From a virus: a DNA stretch of 64,000 nucleotides. The translations under genes and the position numbers were made by a program. Of the stretch, positions 40,490-47,812 are shown piece after piece (within the stretch, counting starts at the first letter, position 1; each line of letters starts with the position of its first letter). The notes under the pieces are model-generated. The model worked only from the letters and a program-made list of their open reading frames with translations. It was not told where the DNA came from and did no database searches. Location of the stretch: the IMG/VR virus record IMGVR_UViG_3300034140_000002, positions 29,665-93,664 of that record. One strand, given 5' to 3'.

Positions 40490-41287
40490 ATGACTAAGCG
40501 TGCACCCATTACACGTAAGAAAAAGATTGAGGCTGAAATGCCTAAGCCTTCCGCTAAGGACAAATTCTTTGCAGATATTGCGGAGGAAGAAGTCATGCGA
40601 CAAGCCCCTGTAGCCAAGTTTGTACCTGCTACACAGAATCAAAAGAAGGCTGTTGCCATGCTCCGAGACGGTGTGCGCGTCTTGTTCCTACAAGGTTCGG
40701 CTGGTACAGGCAAGAGTATGCTTGCTGCTTGGTGGGCTGCTACTCTCATGAAAGAAAAGAAGATTGAGAAGATTTATCTTGTCCGTCCTAACGTTGCCAC
40801 TGGACGCTCTGCTGGATCACTCCCCGGAACAGAGGAAGAGAAGCTTGCCCCATTCTTTGCACAAACAGTGAGCCACCTATCCACATTCATGGGCGCTGGA
40901 TTTATGAACTACTGCCTGCGTAACGAACTCATTGAGTACAAAAGCGCCGAGTATATGCGGGGACGCTCCTTTGAGAATGTTGCCATCTTGGCCGAAGAGG
41001 TTCAGAATTTCGATGCTAGTGATATGGAGATGCTGCTTACTCGCCTTGGCAAGGGCACCACCTACCTTATGACTGGCGATGGCAAACAAAACGATATGCG
41101 CGGCAACAGTGGTCTTGAACAGACTATCGCCCTTATCAACCGTATGGTAGATGATCAACCAGACTACCTCAGTGACGAAGACCTTGACAACCTGCAAAAC
41201 CTCGTCGGCAGCGTCACCTTCCTGCCTGAAGATTGTGTTAGAGATGGTATTACTCGCTCTTTTGTAAAAATGTATTATCATAATTAA
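40490..41287 (+). CDS. phoH: PhoH-like ATPase
   Basis: The 265-aa protein has Walker A GSAGTGKS near residue 69, the PhoH motif RPNVATGRSAGSLPGTEEEKLAP, a Walker B-like NVAILAEEVQN and the late motif MTGDGKQND. These are characteristic of the PhoH P-loop family common in phages. The N-terminus is basic. Its role in phages is unsettled (RNA helicase-like or nuclease-associated). It is followed after two bases by an inserted HNH endonuclease. Confidence 0.85.
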   Translation: MTKRAPITRKKKIEAEMPKPSAKDKFFADIAEEEVMRQAPVAKFVPATQNQKKAVAMLRDGVRVLFLQGSAGTGKSMLAAWWAATLMKEKKIEKIYLVRPNVATGRSAGSLPGTEEEKLAPFFAQTVSHLSTFMGAGFMNYCLRNELIEYKSAEYMRGRSFENVAILAEEVQNFDASDMEMLLTRLGKGTTYLMTGDGKQNDMRGNSGLEQTIALINRMVDDQPDYLSDEDLDNLQNLVGSVTFLPEDCVRDGITRSFVKMYYHN

Positions 41288-41289
41288 CT

Positions 41290-42057
41290 ATGCCAAGAAT
41301 TTATAATAGGAAAAGCTACGTAGGTGAGAAGTTTGGTAGACTCACCGTCCTTACCGATCTGGAAGATATCAAAAAAGGTAATTTGAATATACGTTTAGTG
41401 GCTACTTCTTGTGACTGTGGTGCTCGACATACTGTTCGTTTACATTCTCTAACAAATAGCACAATAGAATCTTGTGGTTGTCTCCGTTTGGAAAAAGCTA
41501 AACAAACTTGTATCGACCGTAACACAACTCACAATGATAGCGGAACTAAAGAGCATGTAGCTTGGAAAGCTATGGTGAAGAGGTGCTATAACGATACCGG
41601 CCCAACTTATAAGTATTACGGTGAGCGGGGTATTAAGGTCCACGAAAACTGGCTTAATAACTACAAGCAATTTTTATTAGACATGGGTCGTGCGCCAGAT
41701 GATTCCTCCGATTGGTCTGTTGGCAGAAAAGACAACAACGCTGATTACTCTGCAAGTAATTGTGTTTGGGAGGTCTGGGATAACCAAGCCCGTAACAAAG
41801 GAATGCAGACGAACAACACATCAGGTTTTACAGGTGTGTCAAAAAGATTTAAGAGAGGTATTCTACACTTTCAAGCTTACTGGGTAGACTCTGGAGTGCG
41901 CCATGAGCGTCTATTTTCTGCTCAAAAGTATGGTACAGAAGAAGCTTTAGCGTTGGCAGTAGAGTGCAGAAATACTATGATTAACGAAATGAATACAAGA
42001 GGTGCTGGGTATTCGCCTGAGCACGGATTGCCACGTAAAGTAAAGGGTCTGCTATGA
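41290..42057 (+). CDS. HNH-type homing endonuclease with AP2-like domain
   Basis: The 255-aa protein has an N-terminal zinc-ribbon-like part (CDCGARHTVRLHSL, ESCGCL) and a WxxMxxRCYN segment (AWKAMVKRCYND) typical of this phage HNH family. It also has GRKDNNADYSASNCVWEVWDNQARNKG, where the HNH catalytic core lies, and an AP2-like C-terminal domain (SGFTGVSKRFKRG). It separates phoH from the ClpP-like gene. It has almost no ribosome site, overlaps the next ATG by 4 bases, and is low in GC. Confidence 0.75.
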   Translation: MPRIYNRKSYVGEKFGRLTVLTDLEDIKKGNLNIRLVATSCDCGARHTVRLHSLTNSTIESCGCLRLEKAKQTCIDRNTTHNDSGTKEHVAWKAMVKRCYNDTGPTYKYYGERGIKVHENWLNNYKQFLLDMGRAPDDSSDWSVGRKDNNADYSASNCVWEVWDNQARNKGMQTNNTSGFTGVSKRFKRGILHFQAYWVDSGVRHERLFSAQKYGTEEALALAVECRNTMINEMNTRGAGYSPEHGLPRKVKGLL

Positions 42058-42731
42058 CTTCTATTAAAATTGAACATCCTTTCGGTGCTCGTGCTGGTTC
42101 TGGGGATTCTGAAATGTGTTACCCGTTCGATGTATCCTACATTCCCGTTCGCTGTGGGACGTATATCATCAACCTGAATCGTGCTATTGAGGAAGTGGCA
42201 CAATTTGACTACGCCATTCAAGCGATGAACATGGCTAACGAAGACGACGAGATTGAGATTCGTTTACAGTGCCCCGGAGGCTCTTTGGACGCAACTGACG
42301 CCCTGATTCATGCCATGCGAAGCTGCAAAGCACCAATTCACACTGTAGCCACAGGTAATTGCTCTAGTGCTGCCAGTGCTATTCTCCTTGAGAGCCATTC
42401 TTTTGAATTGTCAGATGGATTTTCTAGCCTCATCCATTGTGGCTCTCTTGGGGCTGGAGGTGCGTTTAACGAGTTCAATGCGTCTACTAAGTTCCATCAA
42501 GAGTTCATGCCATCTTGGATGCGAAAGACTTATAATGGCTTCCTAACGGACGAAGAGATTGAAGGTCTTATTAAGGGTCAGGATATTTGGTTAAATGCAG
42601 AGCAGTGGGGGGAGCGTTACAACAAACGTAACGAGTGGGCCGCTAAGATTATGGAAGAAGCTATGAAGCCTGCTGCTAAGCCTCGTAAGAGTCGTGTTAA
42701 GAAAGCTGTTGACACAGCACAAGAGACGTAG
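42054..42731 (+). CDS. ClpP-like serine protease
   Basis: The 225-aa protein has crotonase/ClpP-fold motifs: LQCPGGSLDATDALIHAM (oxyanion loop) and GNCSSAASAILLESH (nucleophile Ser within SSA), followed by LIHCGSLGAGG with candidate His. It lies outside the head module and is not the S49 maturation enzyme. It may cut host or phage regulatory proteins. The C-terminus is basic (KPRKSRVKKA). A promoter and a terminator overlap its end. Confidence 0.75.
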   Translation: MTSIKIEHPFGARAGSGDSEMCYPFDVSYIPVRCGTYIINLNRAIEEVAQFDYAIQAMNMANEDDEIEIRLQCPGGSLDATDALIHAMRSCKAPIHTVATGNCSSAASAILLESHSFELSDGFSSLIHCGSLGAGGAFNEFNASTKFHQEFMPSWMRKTYNGFLTDEEIEGLIKGQDIWLNAEQWGERYNKRNEWAAKIMEEAMKPAAKPRKSRVKKAVDTAQET

Positions 42732-42737
42732 TACTAT
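42709..42737 (+). promoter_or_regulatory. Promoter at the end of the ClpP-like gene
   Basis: TTGACA (42709-42714) and TACTAT (42732-42737) are 17 bases apart. The expected transcription start, near 42744, falls inside the left arm of the terminator at 42739-42772. Confidence 0.65.
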
Positions 42738-42738
42738 A

Positions 42739-42772
42739 GACCCATCGGCTCAAGAGGCTCATGGGTCTTTTT
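42739..42772 (+). terminator. Rho-independent terminator after the ClpP-like gene
   Basis: GACCCAT (42739-42745) pairs perfectly with ATGGGTC (42761-42767) and is followed by TTTTT. It ends the phoH-clpP transcript, while RNA started at the promoter just upstream lacks most of the left arm. Confidence 0.85.
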
Positions 42773-42788
42773 AATTAGGGATAGAGTT

Positions 42789-43241
42789 ATGAAAATTATC
42801 TACAAGAGGGGCGACTTACTCTCCTGCGAGGAGCCTTGGATATTGCATGGCTGCAACGCTCAAGGTAAGATGGCTAGCGGAGTTGCTAAGCTTATTCGTG
42901 CCAAGTATCCTAGTGCTCACACAGTTTATATGTGGCAATACGATAATGAGGAGATGCAGCTTGGGCGAGTGACTTACGCACAACAAGACGATGGGAAGAC
43001 AATATTCAATGGCATTACTCAAGAGTTCTATGGCAAAGATGGTAGGAAATACGTCAGCTACAAAGCTATCGAGGATGTGCTATGGTGCCTAGATCAGACA
43101 GCAGCGGCGCAAGACAAGATTGGCATCCACGTAGCAATGCCTATGATTGGTGCAGGGTTGGGCGGAGGTGATTGGGATGTCATTGAAGCCTTAATTGAAG
43201 AAAATAGTTTTAACTTTCAACCAGTGGTGTATGTATTATGA
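42789..43241 (+). CDS. Macro-domain (ADP-ribose-binding) protein
   Basis: The 150-aa protein is a single macro domain: KRGDLLSCEEPWILHGCNAQGKMASGVAK (the N-A-Q-G and M-x-x-G-V substrate loops) and AMPMIGAGLGGGDWDVI (the G-A-G-x-G-G-G loop). Such domains bind ADP-ribose or hydrolyse ADP-ribose-1''-phosphate or ADP-ribosyl adducts. It starts a new transcription unit that also carries a SLOG-like gene, so a role in NAD-derived signalling or repair is likely. Confidence 0.8.
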   Translation: MKIIYKRGDLLSCEEPWILHGCNAQGKMASGVAKLIRAKYPSAHTVYMWQYDNEEMQLGRVTYAQQDDGKTIFNGITQEFYGKDGRKYVSYKAIEDVLWCLDQTAAAQDKIGIHVAMPMIGAGLGGGDWDVIEALIEENSFNFQPVVYVL

Positions 43242-43408
43242 AAATCTACTTAGTGGTAGAAGAATACAAGCAAGTCAAGTCAGTGATCACTTGTTGGGAA
43301 GATTACGATAGAGTTGACTACTCCTACGAGGGTGCTAAGAAATTATGCGACAGGTGGAACGAAGCTTACCCGCATATTAAATACTCCATCAAAGAGGTGG
43401 AGCTATGA
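43238..43408 (+). CDS. Hypothetical protein (56 aa)
   Basis: The ATG overlaps the macro gene stop (ATGA) and its own TGA overlaps the next ATG. The product (MKIYLVVEEYKQVKSVITCW...) looks like a short alpha/beta peptide common in phage early operons. Function is unknown. Confidence 0.65.
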   Translation: MKIYLVVEEYKQVKSVITCWEDYDRVDYSYEGAKKLCDRWNEAYPHIKYSIKEVEL

Positions 43409-43596
43409 GCCACGGTAAAACATTCTTAGTGTTCCCAAAGTCCACAGAACAAATCATGTGGGAGAGTATTCGTCACGAGCTTTCTCGGCAGTATGTTGTG
43501 CCAGAACATATGTCAGCAGCGGATATGGCAGAATTCATTGTAAAGCTCAGCGGAGTTAAGCTACACACTGTAGGAGTTAGTTATGAAGGCTCTTAA
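43405..43596 (+). CDS. Hypothetical protein (63 aa)
   Basis: It is coupled to both neighbours by overlaps of 4 and 14 bases. The product (KTFLVFPKSTEQIMWESIRHELSRQY) has no recognised motif. Confidence 0.6.
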   Translation: MSHGKTFLVFPKSTEQIMWESIRHELSRQYVVPEHMSAADMAEFIVKLSGVKLHTVGVSYEGS

Positions 43597-43801
43597 ACGC
43601 CTCTGGCAAACAATCGAAGCTTGGTATAATCACGGCATGCACTGGAAAGACTTCTGGTTTTATGTACAGGATGACGACGACAACGAGCTTAGCTCAGAGT
43701 TTATCGAGTGCTACAAACAGTCTGACATTGTGGCTTATTGCACACGTGTAGATGGTAGCAAATATTATTTATTGTCCAGTGGACGAAAGGTGGAAGTGTG
43801 A
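43583..43801 (+). CDS. Hypothetical protein (72 aa)
   Basis: The N-terminal half is Trp-rich (LWQTIEAWYNHGMHWKDFWFYVQ) and is followed by an Asp-rich loop. It overlaps the previous gene by 14 bases and the next by 4. No family is recognised. Confidence 0.6.
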   Translation: MKALKRLWQTIEAWYNHGMHWKDFWFYVQDDDDNELSSEFIECYKQSDIVAYCTRVDGSKYYLLSSGRKVEV

Positions 43802-44157
43802 GCTATTGCCGATGGAGCAGCAACAATTGGAAGTGTGACCTATACATATACCAAACCACTAACGGCTACTACACCACACATGTAGCTCGTAATCGCGTTG
43901 TCGGGGAAGTACCTTTCTCAGATTGGAGTAGTCCTGAAACACTATACGCTTCGGAGAAGGCTCAGGCTGACTTCTTAGACACATGTAGGCGGGAGCCTAT
44001 TGGCCTCCCTTGCGATGGCATGACATTTGAGTATGACTCTCTGACAGACTTGTGTGCCAGTGTTGTAAAACTGCAAGCTATGGGGTATATTGTGCCGCAG
44101 TGGGTGGTGGATGGTATTTTGGATGAGTTAGAGGATTTAGATGATGAGTGTGAATGA
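43798..44157 (+). CDS. Conserved phage protein, MSYCRWSS family (119 aa)
   Basis: The GTG start gives MSYCRWSSNNWKCDLYIYQTTNGYYTTHVARNR. I recognise this N-terminus from a widespread phage family of unknown function with paired Cys and Trp residues. The C-terminus is helical and acidic. It is coupled to both neighbours. Confidence 0.7.
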   Translation: MSYCRWSSNNWKCDLYIYQTTNGYYTTHVARNRVVGEVPFSDWSSPETLYASEKAQADFLDTCRREPIGLPCDGMTFEYDSLTDLCASVVKLQAMGYIVPQWVVDGILDELEDLDDECE

Positions 44158-44347
44158 TATTACAGGCGACCCGATTCGCACGGATGTGCCTTCTAAGAAA
44201 TACAAGGGTGGCTGGGAGTTGATTTGGGGAGATAACGGCCCCTCCTCTGGTGCTAGTGATGAGGAGCTTATTGAAAAGATTGTTGAGCGTGATAGCAAAG
44301 AGCCTATGCCAGAAAGCTGCACCCGTTCTACTATGGTGGCATCGTGA
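44141..44347 (+). CDS. Hypothetical acidic protein (68 aa)
   Basis: ATG 44141 or 44144 lies within the end of the previous gene. The product (KYKGGWELIWGDNGPSSGASDEELIEKIVERD) has a helical acidic second half. It overlaps the SLOG-like gene by 4 bases. Confidence 0.55.
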   Translation: MMSVNDITGDPIRTDVPSKKYKGGWELIWGDNGPSSGASDEELIEKIVERDSKEPMPESCTRSTMVAS

Positions 44348-44868
44348 GCACAATAACAATCCTAGAACATTCCTCAGCCAGCTACGCCCCTCGCACATAC
44401 GCTAATGCTGCCAAGGGTGATGTTACTATTGCGCTTGCTGTGGACTACACTACAGCAGGAGAGAGGCTTACGCACAAGGCTGCTGGGGATAAGTATTTGA
44501 AGCTTGATCCTTGGGATAAACGTGAGCACAATGCTGCACTGCTAGACGAATGGCTTTATGCTATTGATGGTAAAGTAATCAATGTGGCAGGTAACGGTAT
44601 TTACACACTTATGAAATACAGAGTCTCACAAGCTAAGGTGAATCAGTATCTTTTGGATGTACTCACCATCGTCCATAGCGCTACACCAATCACTAAGATT
44701 GTCTCCGGTGGACAGACTGGTGTAGACATTGCAGGAGGATGGGCAGGAGTGAAGCTGGGCATTGATGTTGAGCTTTTGCTGCCCAAAGGGTTCAAGCAGC
44801 GTCATGAGGATGGGATTGATGTGACGCATACACGAGAGGAAATAATGGAGCAATTATATGCTGACTAA
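44344..44868 (+). CDS. SLOG-like (YpsA/'molybdenum carrier'-type) protein
   Basis: From a GTG start the product is 174 aa. The N-terminal half has VTIALAVDYTTAGERLTHKAAGDKYL. The C-terminal half has IVSGGQTGVDIAGGWAGVKLGI and LLPKGFKQRHEDGIDVTHTREE, the Rossmann-like motif S-G-G-Q-T-G-V-D of the SLOG superfamily. SLOG domains bind nucleotide or ADP-ribose-derived ligands. The macro-domain gene of the same operon acts on related molecules. Confidence 0.7.
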   Translation: MSTITILEHSSASYAPRTYANAAKGDVTIALAVDYTTAGERLTHKAAGDKYLKLDPWDKREHNAALLDEWLYAIDGKVINVAGNGIYTLMKYRVSQAKVNQYLLDVLTIVHSATPITKIVSGGQTGVDIAGGWAGVKLGIDVELLLPKGFKQRHEDGIDVTHTREEIMEQLYAD

Positions 44869-45130
44869 AGACGGCTGGAAGCTCTCTGCAAGTGTCCAAT
44901 GGGAGCCATTAGAATATGATGAGGAGGTTACTTGCCTAATTTGCAGAGGTAGTGGTAAGGGCTTTTCTTGGGATGAGTACAATCGACCACCTTGTTATTC
45001 ATGCGAAGGGATTGGTTTTCGATACACCAACCACCCTCGTGGGCAGCAGCCCCCTGTAGACCCGGAGCTTATGAGAATGCTCCAAGCCGCTTATCAGGAA
45101 TGGCTTAAGCTGTCTTCTTCCTCTCCTTAG
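44858..45130 (+). CDS. DnaJ-type zinc-finger protein (90 aa)
   Basis: The product contains two C-x-x-C-x-G repeats, CLICRGSGKGF and CYSCEGIGF, as in the DnaJ zinc domain. One zinc ion would be held by the four Cys. J and substrate domains are absent. It is the last plus-strand gene and its 3' end overlaps the convergent recombinase gene by 26 bases. Confidence 0.7.
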   Translation: MLTKDGWKLSASVQWEPLEYDEEVTCLICRGSGKGFSWDEYNRPPCYSCEGIGFRYTNHPRGQQPPVDPELMRMLQAAYQEWLKLSSSSP

Positions 45131-45752
45131 CCTGCTTCTCCTGCTTCTCCCACAGTTCCTTGTAGGCTGGCAACTCATCCTTCCACTTCTTGACAGCTTG
45201 CAGGATGGTGTTGCGGTCATACCCCCACTTGGAGGACAGGCTGTCCAGCACCACGCCTGCTGCTCGCTCCTCACAAATCTTAGCTAGATGTGGGTATGGA
45301 ATACGGAGGGGCCTCCCTAGACGAGTCCCTTGTGCCTTGGTGCGAGCAAGGCCATCCTTAGTACGCTCTACAATACTGTCCCTCTCATTCTCAGCGAAGA
45401 TGGCAAACACCCCCAACATCACCTTACCCATTGGGGAGGACAGGGGGACATTCCCAAGCTGGAGAATAATCACCTCAATCCCCTGCTCCAACAATCCCTC
45501 CACCATCGTCAGTACATCAGACGCCTTCCTACCAATCCTATCTACCCTTGTAAATACGATAGTGTCTCCTGCCATTACAGTGGCTAGCATATCTGCAAAT
45601 GCAGGACGGCTGCGAGCTTTCATCTTCCCGCTTACAGCGTGCTCCTCAAACCATTTGTCCACTGGCACCTTCTGCTGAAGCTCGATAACCTGACGCTGAT
45701 TATCGCTCGTCTGCTCGTCCCTACTCACGCGCCCATATCCGTAAATTGCCAT
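45105..45752 (-). CDS. Serine recombinase (resolvase/invertase family)
   Basis: The 215-aa protein has the N-terminal catalytic domain: YGRVSRDEQTSDNQ (Ser nucleophile in V-S), FTRVDRIGRKASD (Arg residues), GKVMLGVFAIFAENERDSIVERTKDGLARTKAQG (E helix). A C-terminal helix-turn-helix follows (LDSLSSKWGYDRNTILQAVKKW). It lies next to the candidate origin and may resolve genome multimers or invert DNA. It has its own promoter at 45817-45845. Confidence 0.85.
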   Translation of the reverse strand: MAIYGYGRVSRDEQTSDNQRQVIELQQKVPVDKWFEEHAVSGKMKARSRPAFADMLATVMAGDTIVFTRVDRIGRKASDVLTMVEGLLEQGIEVIILQLGNVPLSSPMGKVMLGVFAIFAENERDSIVERTKDGLARTKAQGTRLGRPLRIPYPHLAKICEERAAGVVLDSLSSKWGYDRNTILQAVKKWKDELPAYKELWEKQEKQAKERKKTA

Positions 45753-45772
45753 TTTGTTGCTCCTTATTTATA

Positions 45773-45817
45773 TACAACTCTCAGGTTGTAAATGTGTTTT
45801 ACAGCTTATGGGTTGTA
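45773..45817. promoter_or_regulatory. Heptamer repeats upstream of the recombinase gene
   Basis: GGTTGTA occurs at 45784-45790 and 45811-45817, and the inverse core TACAAC lies at 45773-45778. Together the first two form ACAAC-N6-GTTGT. A TGTAAA/TTTACA inverted repeat lies at 45787-45803. This could be the recombinase's own binding site. Confidence 0.4.
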
Positions 45818-45845
45818 GAATATCACGAGTATGCAAAACGGTCAA
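45817..45845 (-). promoter_or_regulatory. Promoter of the serine recombinase gene
   Basis: On the minus strand TTGACC (45840-45845) and TATTCT (45817-45822) are 17 bases apart. Confidence 0.6.
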
Positions 45846-46076
45846 GCACTATTTTCATATGCGTGAATTTAGGCGGGATTCTTCCTATATTTTTGGTCTG
45901 ATAACGCGCTCAGACAACGCGCAATCGTCAGGCACGAATACTTGTCAGAGAGTAAATATGGGGGCAATTATTACTACTTTATGGCGAGGGTAATTTTAGG
46001 ATAAAAATTTTTAGGAAAAGGGCGTATTTCAACACTATCTGTAGTAGGCTTGGGAGGGAATATTTGGCAGAAGATT

Positions 46077-46109
46077 GGTAGGATATTTGTAGGCTATTTG
46101 TAGGGAAAT
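46077..46109 (+). repeat. Three tandem 11-bp iterons
   Basis: The units GGTAGGATATT, TGTAGGCTATT and TGTAGGGAAAT follow each other without gaps, one helical turn each. AT-rich DNA follows directly. Confidence 0.55.
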
Positions 46110-46642
46110 TATATTTATTTTAGGGGTATTCAGGAGGGAGTGGGGTGTTTCTGATAAGGATTAGGAGGCACAAAGGGTGTTTAACTGCCCCGGCCTGCCC
46201 TGATTTGTGCGTTCTAAGCCGTTAAAATATGCCTAGGAGACGCGTTCATTGGGTGCCTGCTACCTACCCCTACCCCACATTTGAACGCCTTATACGTCCT
46301 CTAATCGCTTCCTATGAATTGGTATTACATCCCTATCTGTATGGATAACGACTGATTGCCATACTCTGTCACCCTCTGCCCCTGTGTGCGTATGTCATTG
46401 ATTGGTAAGGGAATGGGGCATCTGTAAGGGTGCATAGGCTCACATAGATAGGCTGCTGTAGGCAGGCTTGCCCCTGTAGAAAGGGGGCTTTTGGCGAGGC
46501 TATGATGCCCTCTGTGTGTATGTTGCTGCGAAGAAACATCTGCTCATTATGTGTTGCTTGTGTGCAATACTTACACTCACCAGTGTACTTTATACAAAGA
46601 AGAATGACGCGATGAGCGGTGTAACCCATCGGTTACTAATAG

Positions 46643-46761
46643 TTATCCACAGCCCACCCTAGTTATCCACAGAGTTATCCACAGGCAGAATAAAGTTATC
46701 CACAGGTGTAATACTCTACCAATACACCCCCACCCTAGAGATGATTGTCTACTTGTCCACA
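46643..46761 (+). repeat. DnaA box cluster
   Basis: TTATCCACA occurs at 46643-46651, 46663-46671, 46675-46683 and 46696-46704, all in the same orientation. A near match TTGTCCACA lies at 46753-46761. The first four are exact matches to the E. coli consensus box. Confidence 0.85.
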
Positions 46762-46863
46762 TATAAGCCTCCCCTAAGCCCCTCCCTCACAACACCCTAC
46801 CTTACCTACTGCCTCCTGTGCTAGCGTCGCTCTGTGCCCCTCCTATAGCCTCTGTAGGGACGT

Positions 46864-46886
46864 AAAAAAGCCGTCTCTAGGACGGC
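46864..46886 (-). terminator. Terminator of the early minus-strand arm
   Basis: GCCGTC (46881-46886 on the minus strand) pairs with GACGGC (46870-46875) across a 5-base loop and is followed by TTTTTT. It closes the long run of minus-strand early genes and protects the origin region from transcription. Confidence 0.85.
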
Positions 46887-47041
46887 CCCTCATGTGCTAC
46901 TTTCTTTGCCTGCTGCCTTGCTGCTTTCCTCTTTGCCTTATCCACTACATACCGGCACCACTTCTTACTCCCACTCTTACCAGTGCAACATCCCCACCTG
47001 CACTCTAACTTATCCCTTCGGCTATGCCCGTATGCCTTCAT
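46877..47041 (-). CDS. Small basic Cys-rich protein (54 aa)
   Basis: The ATG at 47041 has an AAGGGGGTG ribosome site and starts one base after the previous stop. The product (MKAYGHSRRDKLECRWGCCTGKSGSKKWCRYVVDKAKRKAARQQ) resembles short phage proteins with C-x-x-x-C-C and a basic helix. A zinc- or RNA-binding role is possible but unproven. Confidence 0.6.
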   Translation of the reverse strand: MKAYGHSRRDKLECRWGCCTGKSGSKKWCRYVVDKAKRKAARQQAKKVAHEGPS

Positions 47042-47042
47042 A

Positions 47043-47168
47043 TCACCCCCTTGCATCCATCCAACCATCATACCATGCGTCATAGTCATTACTAGCCCAT
47101 GCATAAGGATTATCATCCCTACTCACCCCCCTACCATACGCCTTATGTCCCTGCTCGTATGCTGTCAT
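47043..47168 (-). CDS. RMF-like mini-protein (41 aa)
   Basis: The frame MTAYEQGHKAYGRGVSRDDNPYAWAS...WYDGWMDARG has the ribosome-modulation-factor-like pattern A-Y-x-x-G-x-x-A-Y-x-x-G ... N-P-Y ... W-x-x-G-W. It overlaps the end of the next upstream gene. RMF binds ribosomes in resting E. coli; phage versions are uncharacterised. Three other genes in this arm share the pattern. Confidence 0.65.
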   Translation of the reverse strand: MTAYEQGHKAYGRGVSRDDNPYAWASNDYDAWYDGWMDARG

Positions 47169-47325
47169 AACCTACCCTCCCCAATAACCCCTTAAGCAAC
47201 GTATGCCGCTCTACCAACTCCTGTTTCCTCTCTTGTTCCACCTGTGCGGGAGACTTCATCCATAGTGGGAGCTTATAGAGATGCTCATAAGGATTAATCT
47301 CTACTTGGAATAACTGTCCGCTCAT
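47143..47325 (-). CDS. Hypothetical protein (60 aa)
   Basis: AAGGGGCC precedes the ATG. The product (MSGQLFQVEINPYEHLYKLPLWMKSPAQVEQERKQELVERH) has a helical, charged second half. It overlaps the upstream gene by 4 bases. Confidence 0.6.
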   Translation of the reverse strand: MSGQLFQVEINPYEHLYKLPLWMKSPAQVEQERKQELVERHTLLKGLLGRVGYDSIRAGT

Positions 47326-47558
47326 AATGGCCCCTTATTCACCGTCGCTGCACTACCTACCCTAGCCACTTCTGTACCATCCATGTTCAAGCAGCGTATA
47401 GCCACTGTATCAGGATTAATCTGTTTGTATAAGGCCCACTCTTCAGAGTACCAGCGCATCTCGTAATCATGCATAGGGGTCTTAGTAGCCACGCTCAAGG
47501 GCTGCCATACGTTACCCTTATCCTGCTTGCACTCGTATTTGTATTTGTAGATACTCAT
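47322..47558 (-). CDS. Hypothetical protein (78 aa)
   Basis: It is coupled to both neighbours by 4-base overlaps. The product (KYKYECKQDKGNVWQPLSVATKTPMHDYEMRWYSEEWALY) has no recognised motif. Confidence 0.6.
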   Translation of the reverse strand: MSIYKYKYECKQDKGNVWQPLSVATKTPMHDYEMRWYSEEWALYKQINPDTVAIRCLNMDGTEVARVGSAATVNKGPL

Positions 47559-47812
47559 TTCATTTCCTCAACTTTACTCACAACGATATTTCTTACTTTC
47601 ACAAGCAATGTATTCACAGCTTGGATATCGTCAACCGAACAAGTTACAATAAGCTGTGGACCAAAATGCCCGTTCCACTCTAGGCTGTCAATTCCAATTT
47701 CCTTTGGAAACCAACTCAATATTACTTCGTAATCCTGCGCATCCATAATCAAGAATTCTTCGACGGTCATCACAACACCAAAAGTAATACTGTGCAATTC
47801 TGTATACATCAT
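47555..47812 (-). CDS. Hypothetical protein (85 aa)
   Basis: The gene is part of the same overlapping series. The product has an alpha/beta appearance (LSWFPKEIGIDSLEWNGHFGPQLIVTCSVDD) with a basic C-terminus. No family is assigned. Confidence 0.6.
   Translation of the reverse strand: MMYTELHSITFGVVMTVEEFLIMDAQDYEVILSWFPKEIGIDSLEWNGHFGPQLIVTCSVDDIQAVNTLLVKVRNIVVSKVEEMK

Larger units (their letters stand above)
45846..46863. other. Candidate replication origin region (non-coding)
   Basis: About 1 kb has no convincing gene. The left part (45.97-46.17 kb) is purine-rich on the plus strand, with three 11-bp iterons at 46077-46109 followed by an AT-rich run. The right part holds four perfect DnaA boxes and one near match (46643-46761), followed by a pyrimidine-rich stretch. 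The plus-strand and minus-strand operons converge here, consistent with an origin kept free of coding sequence. Confidence 0.55.

Noticed and set aside
46369-46629. 86-codon minus-strand frame in the origin region
   Set aside because: It has no ribosome site, no coupling, an irregular composition, and lies in the gene-free region before the DnaA boxes.
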